NCBI RefSeq assembly: GCF_004569635.1
Contig: NZ_SPOZ01000002.1
Span: 1-64,000, forward strand
DNA length: 64,000 nucleotides
DNA from: Streptococcus sp. LYSM12
GTDB taxonomy: Bacteria > Bacillota > Bacilli > Lactobacillales > Streptococcaceae
Direction: 5' to 3'
Both the position numbers and the translations under genes were made by a program. Shown here piece after piece: positions 46,784-57,099 of the stretch (positions within the stretch are counted from its first letter, which is position 1; each line of letters starts with the position of its first letter). The notes under the pieces were generated by a model. The model was not told the DNA's origin. It ran no database searches and saw nothing but the letters and a program-made list of their open reading frames with translations.

Positions 46784-48181
46784 CTATTTCACTAATTCAT
46801 AAATAGCTTCTGCATAGATAGCTGCTGCTCGCATCAAATCTTCAACATCTGCAAATTCATTGGCTTGGTGCATGGTATCGGTATAGCCTGGGAACATCGC
46901 TCCATAGGCAACACCGCGTTTCAAGAGACGACCAAAGGTGCCACCACCGATAACTTGTTCGTGACCTCGCAAGCCTGTTTGACGCTCGTAGACATCCAGT
47001 AAAGTCGCAACAAGTGGATCTTCCATCGGCACATAGTGCGGTGTATGACCATGTTCTGACAAGGACACATCCACTACCGGGAGCTTCTTCAGGATTGCCT
47101 GAATTTCTTCCGGAGTAGTCCCCTTTGGATAACGGAAATTGAGCGCGATAGTATTATCTGCTGCTGTTTCATCAAAGCGGAAGACACCTGCATTCATGGT
47201 CAAAGGTCCCATTTTTTCATCTGTGTGGGCAACACCAAGTGCTTCGCCCTTATGGTCTTCAAACAAAATCTCACCTGCAACAGCAAGGTAATCCTTAGCT
47301 GGTCCCACAAAGTCAAATTGGTTCAAAAATCGAGCAAGGTAGGTCGCACCGTTGACACCGGACTGCGGAGATGCCCCATGGGCTGACTTTCCGATGATGG
47401 TCACTTTTGATTTGCCGTCTTCTTCTGTGAATTCAAAGGTCACTTTATGCTCTACTGCAAAGGCAGCTAACTTATCTGAAAGATCTGGTAAGTCTCCCGA
47501 TACGAGAGCTGTTGCAGATTCCGGCACCATGTTTTCACGTAAGCCACCTGCAAAGCTATGCAGGCGAGCTAGTCCACTATTTTCCCCAGCAAAATGGAGA
47601 TACTCGGTGATATTTCCTTTTTCTCCGTTAATAATCGGAAATTCAGCATCTGGTGAAAAGCCAAAATCTGGCTCTTTGACACCGCTATGCTCGAAATAAT
47701 ACTCCATATCTTGCCAGCCAGACTCTTCGTCTGTCCCTACGACAAAGCGGACTTTCTTTGAAATCGGTAGCCCCAATTCCTTGATAATCTTGAGACCGTA
47801 ATAGCAAGCCATGGTTGGTCCCTTATCATCGCTGGAACCACGCGCATAGAGTCTTCCCTCTTTGATAGTCGGTGTGTAAGGGTCAGTGTCCCAACCACTT
47901 CCTGCTGGTACCACATCCATATGGGCAAAGATACCGAGCACTTCCTCACCGTCACCATATTCAAAATGTCCTGCATAATTATCTACATTTTTGGTTGGAT
48001 AGCCGTCACGCTCTGCTATTTCCAAAAATTTGTGAAGAGCTTTGACAGGGCCGGGGCCAAATGGATGCTCCGCATCTGCTAAACTGTCATTACGCTCAGA
48101 ATTGATGGCGAGCAAACTGAACAAATCAGCCAACAAATCTTCACGACGCTTTTCCACTTCCGCCTTAAAATCAATTATCAT
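46784..48181 (-). CDS. pepV: Dipeptidase PepV
   Basis: Zinc-dependent M20-family dipeptidase that cleaves dipeptides, the last step of peptide use. The 465-residue protein has the first metal-binding block GIFAHMDVVPAGSGWDTDPY (about 82-101, His and Asp-type ligands), YARGSSDDKGPTMACYYGLK, VGTDEESGWQDMEYYF with the catalytic Glu pair, and VIGGGTFGRLLKRGVAYGAM near the C-terminal end with MHQANEF supplying the last His. An inserted lid domain (about 185-370) is present as in lactococcal PepV. AAAGGAGAAAC precedes the start. It stands alone. Confidence 0.94.
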   Translation of the reverse strand: MIIDFKAEVEKRREDLLADLFSLLAINSERNDSLADAEHPFGPGPVKALHKFLEIAERDGYPTKNVDNYAGHFEYGDGEEVLGIFAHMDVVPAGSGWDTDPYTPTIKEGRLYARGSSDDKGPTMACYYGLKIIKELGLPISKKVRFVVGTDEESGWQDMEYYFEHSGVKEPDFGFSPDAEFPIINGEKGNITEYLHFAGENSGLARLHSFAGGLRENMVPESATALVSGDLPDLSDKLAAFAVEHKVTFEFTEEDGKSKVTIIGKSAHGASPQSGVNGATYLARFLNQFDFVGPAKDYLAVAGEILFEDHKGEALGVAHTDEKMGPLTMNAGVFRFDETAADNTIALNFRYPKGTTPEEIQAILKKLPVVDVSLSEHGHTPHYVPMEDPLVATLLDVYERQTGLRGHEQVIGGGTFGRLLKRGVAYGAMFPGYTDTMHQANEFADVEDLMRAAAIYAEAIYELVK

Positions 48182-48427
48182 CTGTTTCTCCTTTTCATGT
48201 ATGAATTGATACTATTCTATCACAAAATGAAAGAGATTTCATATATTTGGCAAGGAAAAGGCAGGGAAAATGTAGGGGATAGCTGGTCCAAGGAGCACTT
48301 CCTGACTACCAATTTGAACATTTTCAAAAACCGACAGCTCTCCCTAAATCATCAGCAGATAGATCTGGTTGATTTTTACTGAGTATCAATGTACCACTAC
48401 ACTTGAAAACAAGCTGTAATTGATTAG
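48182..48427. other. Intergenic stretch upstream of pepV
   Basis: Holds the pepV promoter region. An open frame at 48197-48382 on the plus strand has no ribosome site and no recognisable features. The rest of the gap up to 48638 is taken by a MITE copy and a terminator. Confidence 0.4.
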
Positions 48428-48520
48428 ATAGTCATTTCGTTTATCTTTTAGTACTTCGTTAACTCGCTTTGCCATACTCCAGTACAGCCTGCAGCTCCTT
48501 GCCTAGCACTAAAAGACTAT
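48428..48520 (+). repeat. MITE-like repeat, copy 6 of 7
   Basis: Starts ATAGTCATTTCGTTTATCTT, then TTCGTTAACTCGCTTTGCC, CAGTACAGCCTGCAGCTCCT, and ends CTAAAAGACTAT, 93 bases. The right arm is shortened. Confidence 0.8.
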
Positions 48521-48550
48521 AGTATCTCCAGTTCAAGAAATAGTTCATTC

Positions 48551-48596
48551 AAAAAGGTTAGGAAGACAATTTTACGATGATCTTCCTAACCTTTTT
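48551..48596 (-). terminator. Strong terminator behind the ABC-F gene
   Basis: AAAAAGGTTAGGAAGA (48551-48566) is the exact complement of 48581-48596: a 16-bp stem with A and T runs on both strands. Confidence 0.9.
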
Positions 48597-48638
48597 ACTT
48601 CCATATACTAAATGCTTCTATTTCACGACTACACATCA

Positions 48639-50180
48639 TTACAGTTCATTGAAATCCCAGATATCGTCCACCCAGCCTTGATAGAAATCCGGCTCGTGAC
48701 AAACCATGAGGATTGAACCTTTATAAGCTTGAAGAGCACGCTTCAATTCATCCTTGGCATCGACATCTAAGTGGTTGGTCGGCTCATCTAAGATTAAAAC
48801 GTTGTTCTCCCGATTCATCAAAAGGCAAAATCGTACCTTAGCCTGCTCTCCTCCTGACAAGACCTGAATCTGACTTTCGATATGCTTTGAACTCAAGCCA
48901 CAACGCGCCAAGGCTGCACGAATTTCCGCTTGATTAAGAGCAGGAAAGGCATCCCAGACAGCTTCAAGTGGTGTCTTTCGATTACCACCAGCCACTTCCT
49001 GCTCAAAGTAGCCAATTTCTAAATACTCTCCCTGCTCGACTTTGCCCCCCAAAGATGGAATCAAGCCGAGTAGACTTTTCAGCAGAGTTGATTTTCCAAT
49101 CCCGTTAGCTCCGATAATCGCAATCTTCTTATTGCGCTCAAAGGTAAGATTCAAGGGCTTGCGATTGAGAATGCGGTCATAACCAATTTCCAAATCCTTA
49201 GTTTGGAAGATAAAGCGACTCGGAGTTCTAGCCATTTTAAAATCAAAGGAGGGCTTTGATTTTTCGGCCTGTAGTTCAATGATTTCCATTTTATCTAGCT
49301 TTTTCTGGCGAGACATGGCCATATTCCGAGTTGCCACCCGTGCCTTGTTACGGTTGACAAAGTCTTTTAAATCCGCAATTTCTTTTTGTTGACGTTCATA
49401 AGCTGCTTCTAGTTGAGCACGCTTCATGGCATGAACCTCTTGAAATTGATGATAGTTGCCTGTATAACGGGTCAACTGCTGATTTTCCATATGATAGACG
49501 ATGTTAATGACATCATTCAAGAAAGGAATATCATGGGAGATGAGAACAAAAGCATTTTCATAGCTCTGTAAGTAGCGCTTGAGCCATTCGATATGTTCAG
49601 CATCAAGGTAGTTCGTCGGCTCATCAAGTAGCAAAATATCTGGCTTTTCAAGCAAGAGCTTGGCTAGTAAAATCTTGGTCCGCTGACCACCTGACAACTC
49701 GGTCACATCGCTATCCATACCAAAATCCATGACACCTAATGCACGAGCTATTTCGTCAATCTTGGCATCCAAGGTATAAAAATCACGGCTTTCCAAACGA
49801 TCTTGAAGTTCTCCCACTTCTTCCATAAGGGCATCCATGTCTGCCCCCTCATCTGCCATAGACAGATAAATCTCGTTGATGCGCTCTTCGGTCTTAAACA
49901 GTTCATCAAAGGCTGTTCGCAAAACATCGCGGACAGATTGTCCCTTTTCCAATTTGGCATGCTGGTCCAAATAACCTGCTGTGACATAGCGCGACCATTC
50001 CACTTTCCCTTCATCTGGTAGCAGCTGCCCTGTCACGATAGACATAAAGGTTGATTTTCCCTCGCCATTTGCCCCTACCAAGCCAATGTGTTCTCCCTTT
50101 AGCAGACGAAAAGAGACATTTTCAAAAATCGCACGGTCTCCAAATCCATGGCTTAAATTGTTTACTTTTAAAATACTCAT
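48639..50180 (-). CDS. ABC-F family ATPase (YkpA/YbiT-like)
   Basis: The 513-residue soluble protein has two ABC domains and no membrane segments. Walker A motifs are GLVGANGEGKSTFM (about 34-47) and AIIGANGIGKSTLL (about 348-361). Signatures are ELSGGQRTKILLAKLLL and VLSGGEQAKVRFCLLM; Walker B motifs are DILLLDEPTNYLD and VLILDEPTNHLD. The linker is a charged helical stretch (AMKRAQLEAAYERQQKEIAD), the P-site tRNA-interaction motif of ABC-F factors. ABC-F proteins act on the ribosome, helping translation or giving antibiotic protection. The short linker and lack of a C-terminal extension favour the housekeeping YkpA/YbiT type over a resistance type, but this is not certain. GAGG precedes the start. 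Confidence 0.88.
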   Translation of the reverse strand: MSILKVNNLSHGFGDRAIFENVSFRLLKGEHIGLVGANGEGKSTFMSIVTGQLLPDEGKVEWSRYVTAGYLDQHAKLEKGQSVRDVLRTAFDELFKTEERINEIYLSMADEGADMDALMEEVGELQDRLESRDFYTLDAKIDEIARALGVMDFGMDSDVTELSGGQRTKILLAKLLLEKPDILLLDEPTNYLDAEHIEWLKRYLQSYENAFVLISHDIPFLNDVINIVYHMENQQLTRYTGNYHQFQEVHAMKRAQLEAAYERQQKEIADLKDFVNRNKARVATRNMAMSRQKKLDKMEIIELQAEKSKPSFDFKMARTPSRFIFQTKDLEIGYDRILNRKPLNLTFERNKKIAIIGANGIGKSTLLKSLLGLIPSLGGKVEQGEYLEIGYFEQEVAGGNRKTPLEAVWDAFPALNQAEIRAALARCGLSSKHIESQIQVLSGGEQAKVRFCLLMNRENNVLILDEPTNHLDVDAKDELKRALQAYKGSILMVCHEPDFYQGWVDDIWDFNEL

Positions 50181-50221
50181 CTAATTTCCTCATAAGAAAG
50201 GGCGGTTTCCCACCCTTTTAG

Positions 50222-50620
50222 TCAATGTTTTGTGAAAAATTTATCTGCATACTCAGCAGAAATCTCTGGATAATATGTACGAGTGATTGCTACAAATTCC
50301 CTCAAATAAGCCATTTTAAGCCACCAGAAAGCATACCAAATTCCGACAAATAGGAATCCCAGAAGCACGAGATGGATAACGGAAACACTCCCTGTTCTGA
50401 TAGCTGAGGCAATATTCATCAGAACGAATAAGCCAAATAAAATAGGTATTCCTATTCTTAAACGTTTCGTCCGTAAGTCTTCTGTCTGCTGATCCTGTTT
50501 CAATTCTTGAAGTAGACTTTCTGCAATTTCACGAACCTCTTCCTTTGCAAGCAACCCTTTTTTCAATTCTTTACGGACTTTACTATCTAGCTGTTTTCTA
50601 TAGATACTAAAAAATATCAC
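50222..50620 (-). CDS. Small two-helix membrane protein of unknown function
   Basis: 132 residues if started at the GTG at 50620, which has GGAG (in the end of glmM) 7 bases ahead; the ATG at 50662 would overlap glmM by 38 bases and lacks a ribosome site. An N-terminal charged helix (LDSKVRKELKKGLLAKEEVR) is followed by two membrane helices (about 65-85 and 90-112) and a Tyr-rich tail. I do not recognise the family. It begins 4 bases after glmM, so it is the fourth gene of the cdaA-cdaR-glmM unit. Confidence 0.7.
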   Translation of the reverse strand: MIFFSIYRKQLDSKVRKELKKGLLAKEEVREIAESLLQELKQDQQTEDLRTKRLRIGIPILFGLFVLMNIASAIRTGSVSVIHLVLLGFLFVGIWYAFWWLKMAYLREFVAITRTYYPEISAEYADKFFTKH

Positions 50621-50624
50621 TCTC

Positions 50625-51977
50625 TTACTCCAATCCAATCGTTGCACGCACCACATCAGCAATGGTGTCTACGTAATAGTCTACTTCTGCATCTGTCGGC
50701 GCTTCTGCCATGATGCGTAAGAGAGGCTCTGTTCCACTTGGACGAACAAGTATACGGCCATTACCAGCCATTTCAGCCTCCATTTCTGCAATAATTGCTG
50801 CAATCGCTTCAACTTCCATAGCCTTATCTTTCATGCTATTTTCCACACGAATATTCACCAATTTTTGTGGATAGATGGTCACTTCGCTAGCCAATTCAGA
50901 TAGGGTTTTACCAGTTTCTTTCATAATTTTAGTCAACTGAACAGCGGTTAACTGGCCGTCTCCTGTAGTATTATAATCCATCAAGATAACATGACCTGAT
51001 TGCTCACCACCTACATTATAACCTAATTTGCGCATTTCTTCGACCACGTAACGGTCTCCAACAGCTGTCACTGCTTTGTCAATGCCCTCTCGGTCCAAGG
51101 CCTTATGGAAACCTAGATTAGACATAACGGTTGTGACAATTGTGTTTTGCGCAAGTAACCCACGGTCTGCCAAGTATTTCCCGATGATATACATAATACG
51201 ATCGCCATCAACCAGGTCACCTTTTTCATCAACGGCAATCAGGCGATCACTATCACCATCAAAAGCAAGTCCGATTTGACTTTCAGTTTCTTTAACTAAT
51301 TCTTGTAAGACTTCCGGATGGGTAGAACCCACACCCTCGTTGATATTCAAACCATCTGGATTTTCAGCCATAACAGTTAATCGTGCCCCCAAATCTGCAA
51401 ACACTTGACGAGCCGATGTGCTGGCTGAACCATTTGCTGTATCCAAGGCTACTTTCATTCCCCCCAAGTCACAACCAGTTGAAACAAGGAATTGCTGGTA
51501 TTTACGCAGTCCCTCTGGATAATCCACCACATCTCCCAGGCCTTGTGCGGAAGGGCGCAATAAGGTATCTTCTTCAGCATCAAGCAAAGCTTCAATCTCT
51601 GCTTCCAAATCATCATCTAATTTAAAGCCATTTCCTGCAAAAAATTTAATCCCATTATCTTGAGCAGGATTGTGGCTGGCTGAAATCATGACACCAGCAC
51701 TTGCTTTTTCAGTTCGAACAAGATAGGCTACACCAGGAGTTGCAATCACACCCAATTTGTAGACATGGATTCCTGCTGAAAGAAGACCAGCTACCAAGGC
51801 AGCTTCTAACATGTGACCTGAAATCCGTGTATCACGTCCGACAAATACGCGCGGTACATCAGTTTCATGTTGGCTGAGGACATAGCCCCCAAACCGCCCC
51901 AATTTAAAGGCTAACTCTGGTGTCAGCTCACTATTAGCTTCCCCACGAACACCATCTGTTCCAAAATATTTTCCCAT
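50625..51977 (-). CDS. glmM: Phosphoglucosamine mutase
   Basis: Converts glucosamine 6-phosphate to the 1-phosphate on the way to UDP-GlcNAc for peptidoglycan. The 450-residue protein starts [20 protein letters not shown] (GAGG ahead; the longer frame to 52103 overlaps cdaR). The phospho-Ser loop [17 protein letters not shown] (about 98-114), metal loop [13 protein letters not shown] (about 238-250), substrate loop GGEQSGHVI and phosphate-binding loop [17 protein letters not shown] are all present. CdaA, encoded two genes upstream, is known to be modulated by GlmM and CdaR in other Firmicutes, so this conserved cluster ties c-di-AMP synthesis to wall precursor supply. Confidence 0.96.
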   Translation of the reverse strand: MGKYFGTDGVRGEANSELTPELAFKLGRFGGYVLSQHETDVPRVFVGRDTRISGHMLEAALVAGLLSAGIHVYKLGVIATPGVAYLVRTEKASAGVMISASHNPAQDNGIKFFAGNGFKLDDDLEAEIEALLDAEEDTLLRPSAQGLGDVVDYPEGLRKYQQFLVSTGCDLGGMKVALDTANGSASTSARQVFADLGARLTVMAENPDGLNINEGVGSTHPEVLQELVKETESQIGLAFDGDSDRLIAVDEKGDLVDGDRIMYIIGKYLADRGLLAQNTIVTTVMSNLGFHKALDREGIDKAVTAVGDRYVVEEMRKLGYNVGGEQSGHVILMDYNTTGDGQLTAVQLTKIMKETGKTLSELASEVTIYPQKLVNIRVENSMKDKAMEVEAIAAIIAEMEAEMAGNGRILVRPSGTEPLLRIMAEAPTDAEVDYYVDTIADVVRATIGLE

Positions 51978-51996
51978 CACTTCCTCACTCTCTTTC

Positions 51997-52713
51997 TTAT
52001 TTAGTTTTAGTAATAGTCGCTTGTAAGGTCGCTCCGTCCTGTGACAAGACAACAGGCAAGACATTTCCTTGACTATCAACAGCTTGTAAAGTTGCTGTCC
52101 CACTATAATTGCTATCTAAATTACTAGCATCTGGTACTACTGCTTCCACACGATCAATATGAGCCATAGTATCCTCATCCGTTGTAACTTTTACAGAAGA
52201 CACATTGACAGTAACTTTTCCCAGACTGTAGCCTTCTGCCAGTTGATTATTGGTGATGATACCTTGGACTCCATAGGCCTTGCTAACTTTTTTTCCAATT
52301 TTCACGGTCACAGTATCAGGAACTAACTTTGCCTTAGCACCTGTTGGTAAGTTGGAAGCAACCAACTCAACTGCATGGGTCCCATTTGTTGCACCATTTA
52401 AATCTGCTATCACCTCAAATGTCCGCGTTGCTTCATCCGTTTCCCTTTGTAAAATCACTCGGTTTGAAGCGGTCAAAGATACCGTCACCGTGGGTGAAAA
52501 ACCGGATATAAAGTAGTTTGCATTATCGTACTTGACAGCAATCGGTACATTCGTAATGGTATGTGTATAGGTTTCTGACTCGGTCACTTTCTTGGTCGTA
52601 TTTGCTGCTGTAATCGAATTTTTATAGTTGGTTGTAGTCGCATAAAAGAATAATACAAGAGCAACAAAAGCTGAAAGGAGTAAATGTCCCACTTTTTTTA
52701 GTTTATTGTGCAT
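51997..52713 (-). CDS. cdaR: CdaA regulatory protein CdaR (YbbR domains)
   Basis: 238 residues: an N-terminal membrane helix ([18 protein letters not shown], about 10-27) and an extracytoplasmic region of YbbR-type beta repeats (around [40 protein letters not shown] and [13 protein letters not shown]). CdaR sits outside the membrane and modulates the diadenylate cyclase CdaA. With two or so repeats it is shorter than Bacillus CdaR, as is usual in streptococci. It overlaps the end of cdaA by 11 bases and precedes glmM by 19. Confidence 0.9.
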   Translation of the reverse strand: MHNKLKKVGHLLLSAFVALVLFFYATTTNYKNSITAANTTKKVTESETYTHTITNVPIAVKYDNANYFISGFSPTVTVSLTASNRVILQRETDEATRTFEVIADLNGATNGTHAVELVASNLPTGAKAKLVPDTVTVKIGKKVSKAYGVQGIITNNQLAEGYSLGKVTVNVSSVKVTTDEDTMAHIDRVEAVVPDASNLDSNYSGTATLQAVDSQGNVLPVVLSQDGATLQATITKTK

Positions 52714-53566
52714 TTTTTGTACCTCCTAAACGTTCTAACCAACTTCTCTTTTTCACGTCATCAGGGGTAAATATAATCCGAAGTTCACTTTCAAATTCTT
52801 CCAAACTAAGACCATGCTTGAACAGTCCACCATAGGCTACTGAGATGCTGCCTGTTTCTTCTGAAATAATAAAGACAAAAGCATCTGACACTTCTGCTAG
52901 ACCTATTGCTGCCCGATGCCTGGTTCCAAACTCCTTTGAAATCCCGGCGCTCTCTGTCAATGGAAAATAAGCACAAGATACTGCAATCCTATCTTCTTGA
53001 ATAATGACTGCGCCGTCATGAAGCGGCGTATTGGGAATAAAAATATTGATTAGCAACTCACTTGAAATATCAGCATCAAGCGAAATGCCCGTTGAGCAGT
53101 ATTCTCGCAAGGTTTGAGTTCTCTCAACGGCAACCAAGGCTCCAATTTTCCGAGGAGCCATGTAAGTAGCGGCCTTGATAAAAGCTTGAATGAGCGCTTC
53201 TTCTGAACTTAATTCTATTCGTGCAAATAATTGAGTTGTCCGCCCGAGCTTTTCTAAACTGGTCCTAATCTCAGGTGCAAAAATCACTACACCTGCGATG
53301 ACCCCGTAGGTAATGACCTGATTCATCAACCAAGAAATGGTCTGTAATCCTAATAAACTTGCGATAAGCTGGAAGAATAAAAAGAGGAAGACCCCGCGAA
53401 CTAAGGTCATAATTTTAGTACCTGCTAGAGCCTTACTAAAACGATAGATGAGATAGCTAACCAGTGTAATATCAACCAGGTGCATCAAGGCAGTCCAAGG
53501 ACTGGCTAACAGGCTCGACCAGTAATTCACATCAAATAATTGACTATAATTGAGCATCCACTTCAC
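52703..53566 (-). CDS. cdaA: Diadenylate cyclase CdaA
   Basis: Makes cyclic di-AMP from two ATP at the membrane. The 287-residue protein has three N-terminal membrane helices (about 20-100) and the DAC domain with the two catalytic motifs, PLHDGAVIIQEDRI (DGA, about 190) and GTRHRAAIGLAEVSD (RHR, about 220), intact. c-di-AMP controls potassium and osmotic balance and wall integrity. The start is either this GTG at 53566 or the ATG at 53557; neither has a strong ribosome site. First gene of the cdaA-cdaR-glmM unit. Confidence 0.94.
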   Translation of the reverse strand: MKWMLNYSQLFDVNYWSSLLASPWTALMHLVDITLVSYLIYRFSKALAGTKIMTLVRGVFLFLFFQLIASLLGLQTISWLMNQVITYGVIAGVVIFAPEIRTSLEKLGRTTQLFARIELSSEEALIQAFIKAATYMAPRKIGALVAVERTQTLREYCSTGISLDADISSELLINIFIPNTPLHDGAVIIQEDRIAVSCAYFPLTESAGISKEFGTRHRAAIGLAEVSDAFVFIISEETGSISVAYGGLFKHGLSLEEFESELRIIFTPDDVKKRSWLERLGGTKNAQ

Positions 53567-53799
53567 ATACTTTCTATTTCTTGCTATTCCTATTATACCA
53601 TACTTGAAACAATTTTTCCTAAAAGACTATTCAAAACAACCATCAAACGTGTAAATATGAAACTTCTACTATTCGTCTGTTGATACTGACCAACTATCCA
53701 AGTGAAACGTTTGTGATAGCTTAATGAGAAGAAACTGAATCTGAACAATTTCCTATCTATCTATCAATAGCCAAGGACTAAAAACTAGAAAGCAAGGAG
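53567..53799. other. Upstream region of cdaA
   Basis: AT-rich, with no gene and no clear promoter that I can defend. The repeat arm begins at about 53800. Confidence 0.4.
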
Positions 53800-54805
53800 G
53801 AGCCAGCGGAAAGTTTCTTAAACATTGGAACCCGTATATCTTGTGAAATTGAACACGCCTAAACCCTGTGCGAAAAAGAGACGAAGCCGTTGCGAATTAT
53901 GTTCGCTTACGGATACTTTTAGGAAGTAGGCTGAAAACCTCCACTGGAGTTTTTCACTCGTCAAATTTCCTATTTTCGCTTTGAGTTTTTTACGGGCTTG
54001 GTATCTTGATGTAACTGAACCCGCCCTAAACTCTGCGTAAAAAAGAGAAGCCCTTGCTAGACGAAACGGCTTCGCAAAGTTTCCTATTTTTACCTTGAGT
54101 TTTACGGGCTTGGTATCTTGTGTAACTGAACCCGCCCTAAACTCTGCGTAAAAAAGAGAAGCCTTTGCTAGACGAAACGGCTTCGCAAAGTTTCCTATTT
54201 TTACCTTGAGTTTAACGGGCTTGGTATCTTGATGTAACTGAACTCGGGCTACAACTCTCTGACAAAACAGTCAAAAAATGACTATAAAAATCACAAGATA
54301 AGTGTTGTGTCTTAGCGGTAGCTAGCTGGCTCCTCCCTGCATTGCATTTGTGACGAGCCTAGCTATCCTCGCAGGGGTCTCACGACGAAGTTACTTCAAC
54401 TTCTGTTCGACCGCCTATTTTGTCTAGGAGTTGCTCCAACAGTCTAGGAATAGACTGTGGGAGGTTGGAAATAAAACGAATGGAACTCGCGTCAATCGCT
54501 CTCGTATCTTGTGTAACTGAACGCGAGCTACAACTCTCTGACAAAACAGTCAAAAAATGACTATAAAAATCACAAGATAAATGTTGTGTCTTAGCGGTAG
54601 CTAGCTGGCTCCTCCCTGCATTGCATTTGTGACGAGCCTAGCTATCCTCGCAGGGGTCTCACGACGAAGTTACTTCAACTTCTGTTCGACCGCCTATTTT
54701 GTCTAGGAGTTGCTCCCACAGTCTAGGAATAGACTGTGGGAGGTTGGAAATAAAACGAGTGAAACTCGCGTCAATCGCTCTCGTATCTTGTATTAGCCTA
54801 ATCCT
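53800..54805. repeat. Left arm of a modular inverted repeat flanking murT-gatD
   Basis: Non-coding. Reading left to right the modules are V (about 53850-54000), X (54020-54110), X (54130-54222), Y (54240-54503) and Y (54520-54782). The two Y copies are offset by 279 bases and nearly identical. A junction of the form GTATCTTG(AT)GTAACTGAAC occurs at about 53835, 54002, 54112, 54224 and 54504, with a degenerate one at 54783. Each Y holds a hairpin; in the second copy CTCCCACAGTCTA (54713-54725) pairs perfectly with 54730-54742. The same modules appear on the other strand at 57505-58505. Confidence 0.85.
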
Positions 54806-54941
54806 AAATGAAGACAATTAAAACTTTAAAATGATGACCTTGTCTCACTCCTTTCGTGTCTTTCACTTTATAAGCATATCGGTTCTAGGCTCGTTTTTCC
54901 AATCGGAATAGTTTTCCATTCTAGAAAAAGCGTTGGCTTTA

Positions 54942-54950
54942 TGATAAAAT
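54942..54950 (+). promoter_or_regulatory. Extended -10 promoter abutting the murT start
   Basis: TGATAAAAT, then six bases, then the ATG of murT. The predicted transcription start coincides with the start codon; no ribosome site lies between. Confidence 0.5.
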
Positions 54951-54956
54951 AATCCT

Positions 54957-56303
54957 ATGATGAAACTAAATACAATTTTAGGGGTACTGGCTGGTAAAGC
55001 CTCCCAAACCATTCTCAATAAATTAGGTCGAGGAACAACTCTACCGGGAAAAATTGCCCTACATTTTGACAAACATATCTTAGACAGTCTCGCAAAAGAC
55101 TATGAAATCATTGTCATTACAGGAACAAATGGTAAAACACTAACAACGGCCTTGACAGTTGGTATTTTAGAAGAAGCCTTTGGTTCGGTCACAACCAATA
55201 CCAGCGGTGCTAATATGCTGACGGGAATTACAGCCACCTTTTTATCAACTAAGAAACATAAAAACGGCAAAAAAATTGCTGTGCTGGAAATTGATGAAGC
55301 CAGTCTTGCCAAGGTGACCGAATTCATTAAGCCTAGCCTCATTGTCTTTACGAATATCTTCCGAGATCAGATGGATCGCTATGGTGAGATTTACACGACC
55401 TACCAGATGATTGTTGACGGTGCATCTAAGGTGCCAAATGCAACAATTCTTGCAAATGGAGATAGTCCACTCTTTCACTCAACATCGCTTATAAATCCCA
55501 TCTGCTACTATGGATTTGCAACTGAAGAACATCTACCAAAGTTAGCCCATTACAATACCGAGGGTGTACTCTGTCCACGTTGCCACCAGATTTTGAACTA
55601 CAGGATGAATACCTATGCCAACCTCGGTAGCTATATCTGTCTGTCTTGTGGTTTTGCGCGCCCCGAGTTGGACTACAAGCTAACAGCGCTCAAAGAGATT
55701 ACCCATGTGTCTTCAACCTTTGTCATTGACGGGCAAGAATACAAGATTAACATCGGTGGACTCTACAATATCTACAATGCTCTTGCAGCAGTAAGTGTCG
55801 CCGAATTTTTAGGGCTTTCTCCTGAGATTATCAAGGCTGGTTTTGATAAGAGTAAGGCCGTTTTTGGTCGTCAAGAAACGTTCAAACTTGGCGATAAGGA
55901 CTGCACTCTAGTCTTGATAAAAAACCCAGTCGGTGCAACACAGGCTCTTGAAATGATTCAGATTGCTCCTTACGAATTTAACCTAGCTGTTCTTCTCAAT
56001 GCCAACTATGCAGACGGAATTGATACCAGCTGGATTTGGGACGCAGATTTTGAACGAATTACCCAGATGCAAATTTCGCATGTCTTTGCAGGCGGGGTTC
56101 GGGCTTCTGAAATTGCTCGTCGTTTGCGGGTAGCTGGTGCTCCTGTAGATGACCTGACACAAGACCAGTCAATTGCGAAGATTCTAGAATTGATTGAAAC
56201 ACACGATACCAAGCATACCTATATTCTTGCAACCTATACTGCTATGCTGGAACTTCGCGACATTCTCGCGCAACGCCAAATTGTTGGAAAGGAGATGAGG
56301 TAA
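54957..56303 (+). CDS. murT: Lipid II isoglutaminyl synthase, MurT subunit
   Basis: With GatD it amidates the D-Glu of the lipid II stem peptide to D-isoglutamine, needed for efficient cross-linking. The 448-residue Mur-ligase fold has the ATP loop [19 protein letters not shown] (about 56-74), IDEASLAK and [14 protein letters not shown] Cys4 zinc ribbon, CPRC (about 204-207) and CLSC (about 226-229), is characteristic of MurT. The DUF1727 C-terminal domain includes [15 protein letters not shown] with the Asp that completes the amidase triad in GatD partners. The start lacks a ribosome site but follows an extended -10 by 7 bases. It runs opposite to its neighbours and is bracketed by inverted repeat arms. 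Confidence 0.95.
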   Translation: MMKLNTILGVLAGKASQTILNKLGRGTTLPGKIALHFDKHILDSLAKDYEIIVITGTNGKTLTTALTVGILEEAFGSVTTNTSGANMLTGITATFLSTKKHKNGKKIAVLEIDEASLAKVTEFIKPSLIVFTNIFRDQMDRYGEIYTTYQMIVDGASKVPNATILANGDSPLFHSTSLINPICYYGFATEEHLPKLAHYNTEGVLCPRCHQILNYRMNTYANLGSYICLSCGFARPELDYKLTALKEITHVSSTFVIDGQEYKINIGGLYNIYNALAAVSVAEFLGLSPEIIKAGFDKSKAVFGRQETFKLGDKDCTLVLIKNPVGATQALEMIQIAPYEFNLAVLLNANYADGIDTSWIWDADFERITQMQISHVFAGGVRASEIARRLRVAGAPVDDLTQDQSIAKILELIETHDTKHTYILATYTAMLELRDILAQRQIVGKEMR

Positions 56304-56304
56304 G

Positions 56305-57090
56305 ATGGTCTATACATCACTTTTAAGTCCAACTAAGGACTATCGCTATCAACTCCACATCGCCCATCTCTATGGAGATTTAATGAATACCTATGGTGAT
56401 AATGGCAACATTCTTATGCTCAAATATGTCGCTGAGAAACTAGGAGCAGGCATCCAAGTTGATATCGTGTCCCTCAAAGATGAATTTGACAAGAATTTCT
56501 ATGATATTGCCTTTTTTGGAGGTGGACAGGACTATGAGCAGTCGATTCTCGCCAAAGATTTGCCTACAAAAAAAGAAAGTTTATCAGCCTTTATTGAAAA
56601 TGGCGGGGTCATGCTAGCAATCTGTGGTGGCTTCCAACTCTTGGGGCAATACTATATTGAAGCAGGTGGACGAAAAATTCAGGGTCTAGGAATTCTCGGT
56701 CATTACACGCTCAATCAGGTCAATAACCGCTTTATCGGTGATATTAAAATTTATAATGAAGAATTCAACGAAACTTACTATGGCTTTGAAAATCATCAGG
56801 GACGCACTTTCTTAGCAGACAATCAAAAACCGCTAGGAAAAATCGTTTATGGACATGGCAATAATAATGAAGACAAAGGCGAGGGGATGCACTATAAAAA
56901 TACCTTTGCGAGCTATTTCCACGGTCCTATCCTCTCCCGTAATGCTCATTTAGCCTACCGTCTGGTCACAACTGCCTTACGCAATAAATATGGACAGGAT
57001 ATCGTTCTGCCTTCTTATGAAGAGGTTCTTTCTCTCGAAACTCCTGAAGAATATGGCGATGTTAAAAGTAAAGCTCGTTTTGAAGAATAG
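56305..57090 (+). CDS. gatD: Lipid II isoglutaminyl synthase, glutamine amidotransferase subunit GatD
   Basis: Supplies ammonia from glutamine to MurT. The 261-residue class I (CobB/CobQ-like) amidotransferase has [20 protein letters not shown] near the start, [14 protein letters not shown], the nucleophile elbow [15 protein letters not shown] with Cys (about 111), and the catalytic His in [13 protein letters not shown] (about 208). It starts 1 base after the murT stop with GAGG in the end of murT, so the two subunits are translationally coupled. Confidence 0.95.
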   Translation: MVYTSLLSPTKDYRYQLHIAHLYGDLMNTYGDNGNILMLKYVAEKLGAGIQVDIVSLKDEFDKNFYDIAFFGGGQDYEQSILAKDLPTKKESLSAFIENGGVMLAICGGFQLLGQYYIEAGGRKIQGLGILGHYTLNQVNNRFIGDIKIYNEEFNETYYGFENHQGRTFLADNQKPLGKIVYGHGNNNEDKGEGMHYKNTFASYFHGPILSRNAHLAYRLVTTALRNKYGQDIVLPSYEEVLSLETPEEYGDVKSKARFEE

Positions 57091-57099
57091 GGGAATACT

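Noticed and set aside
48197-48382. 61-codon plus-strand open frame upstream of pepV
   Set aside because: No ribosome site, no recognisable domain, and it lies in the pepV promoter region.
48639-50180. Antibiotic-resistance ABC-F protein
   Set aside because: The linker is short and the length is that of housekeeping YkpA/YbiT-type proteins; no resistance-type extended linker is seen.
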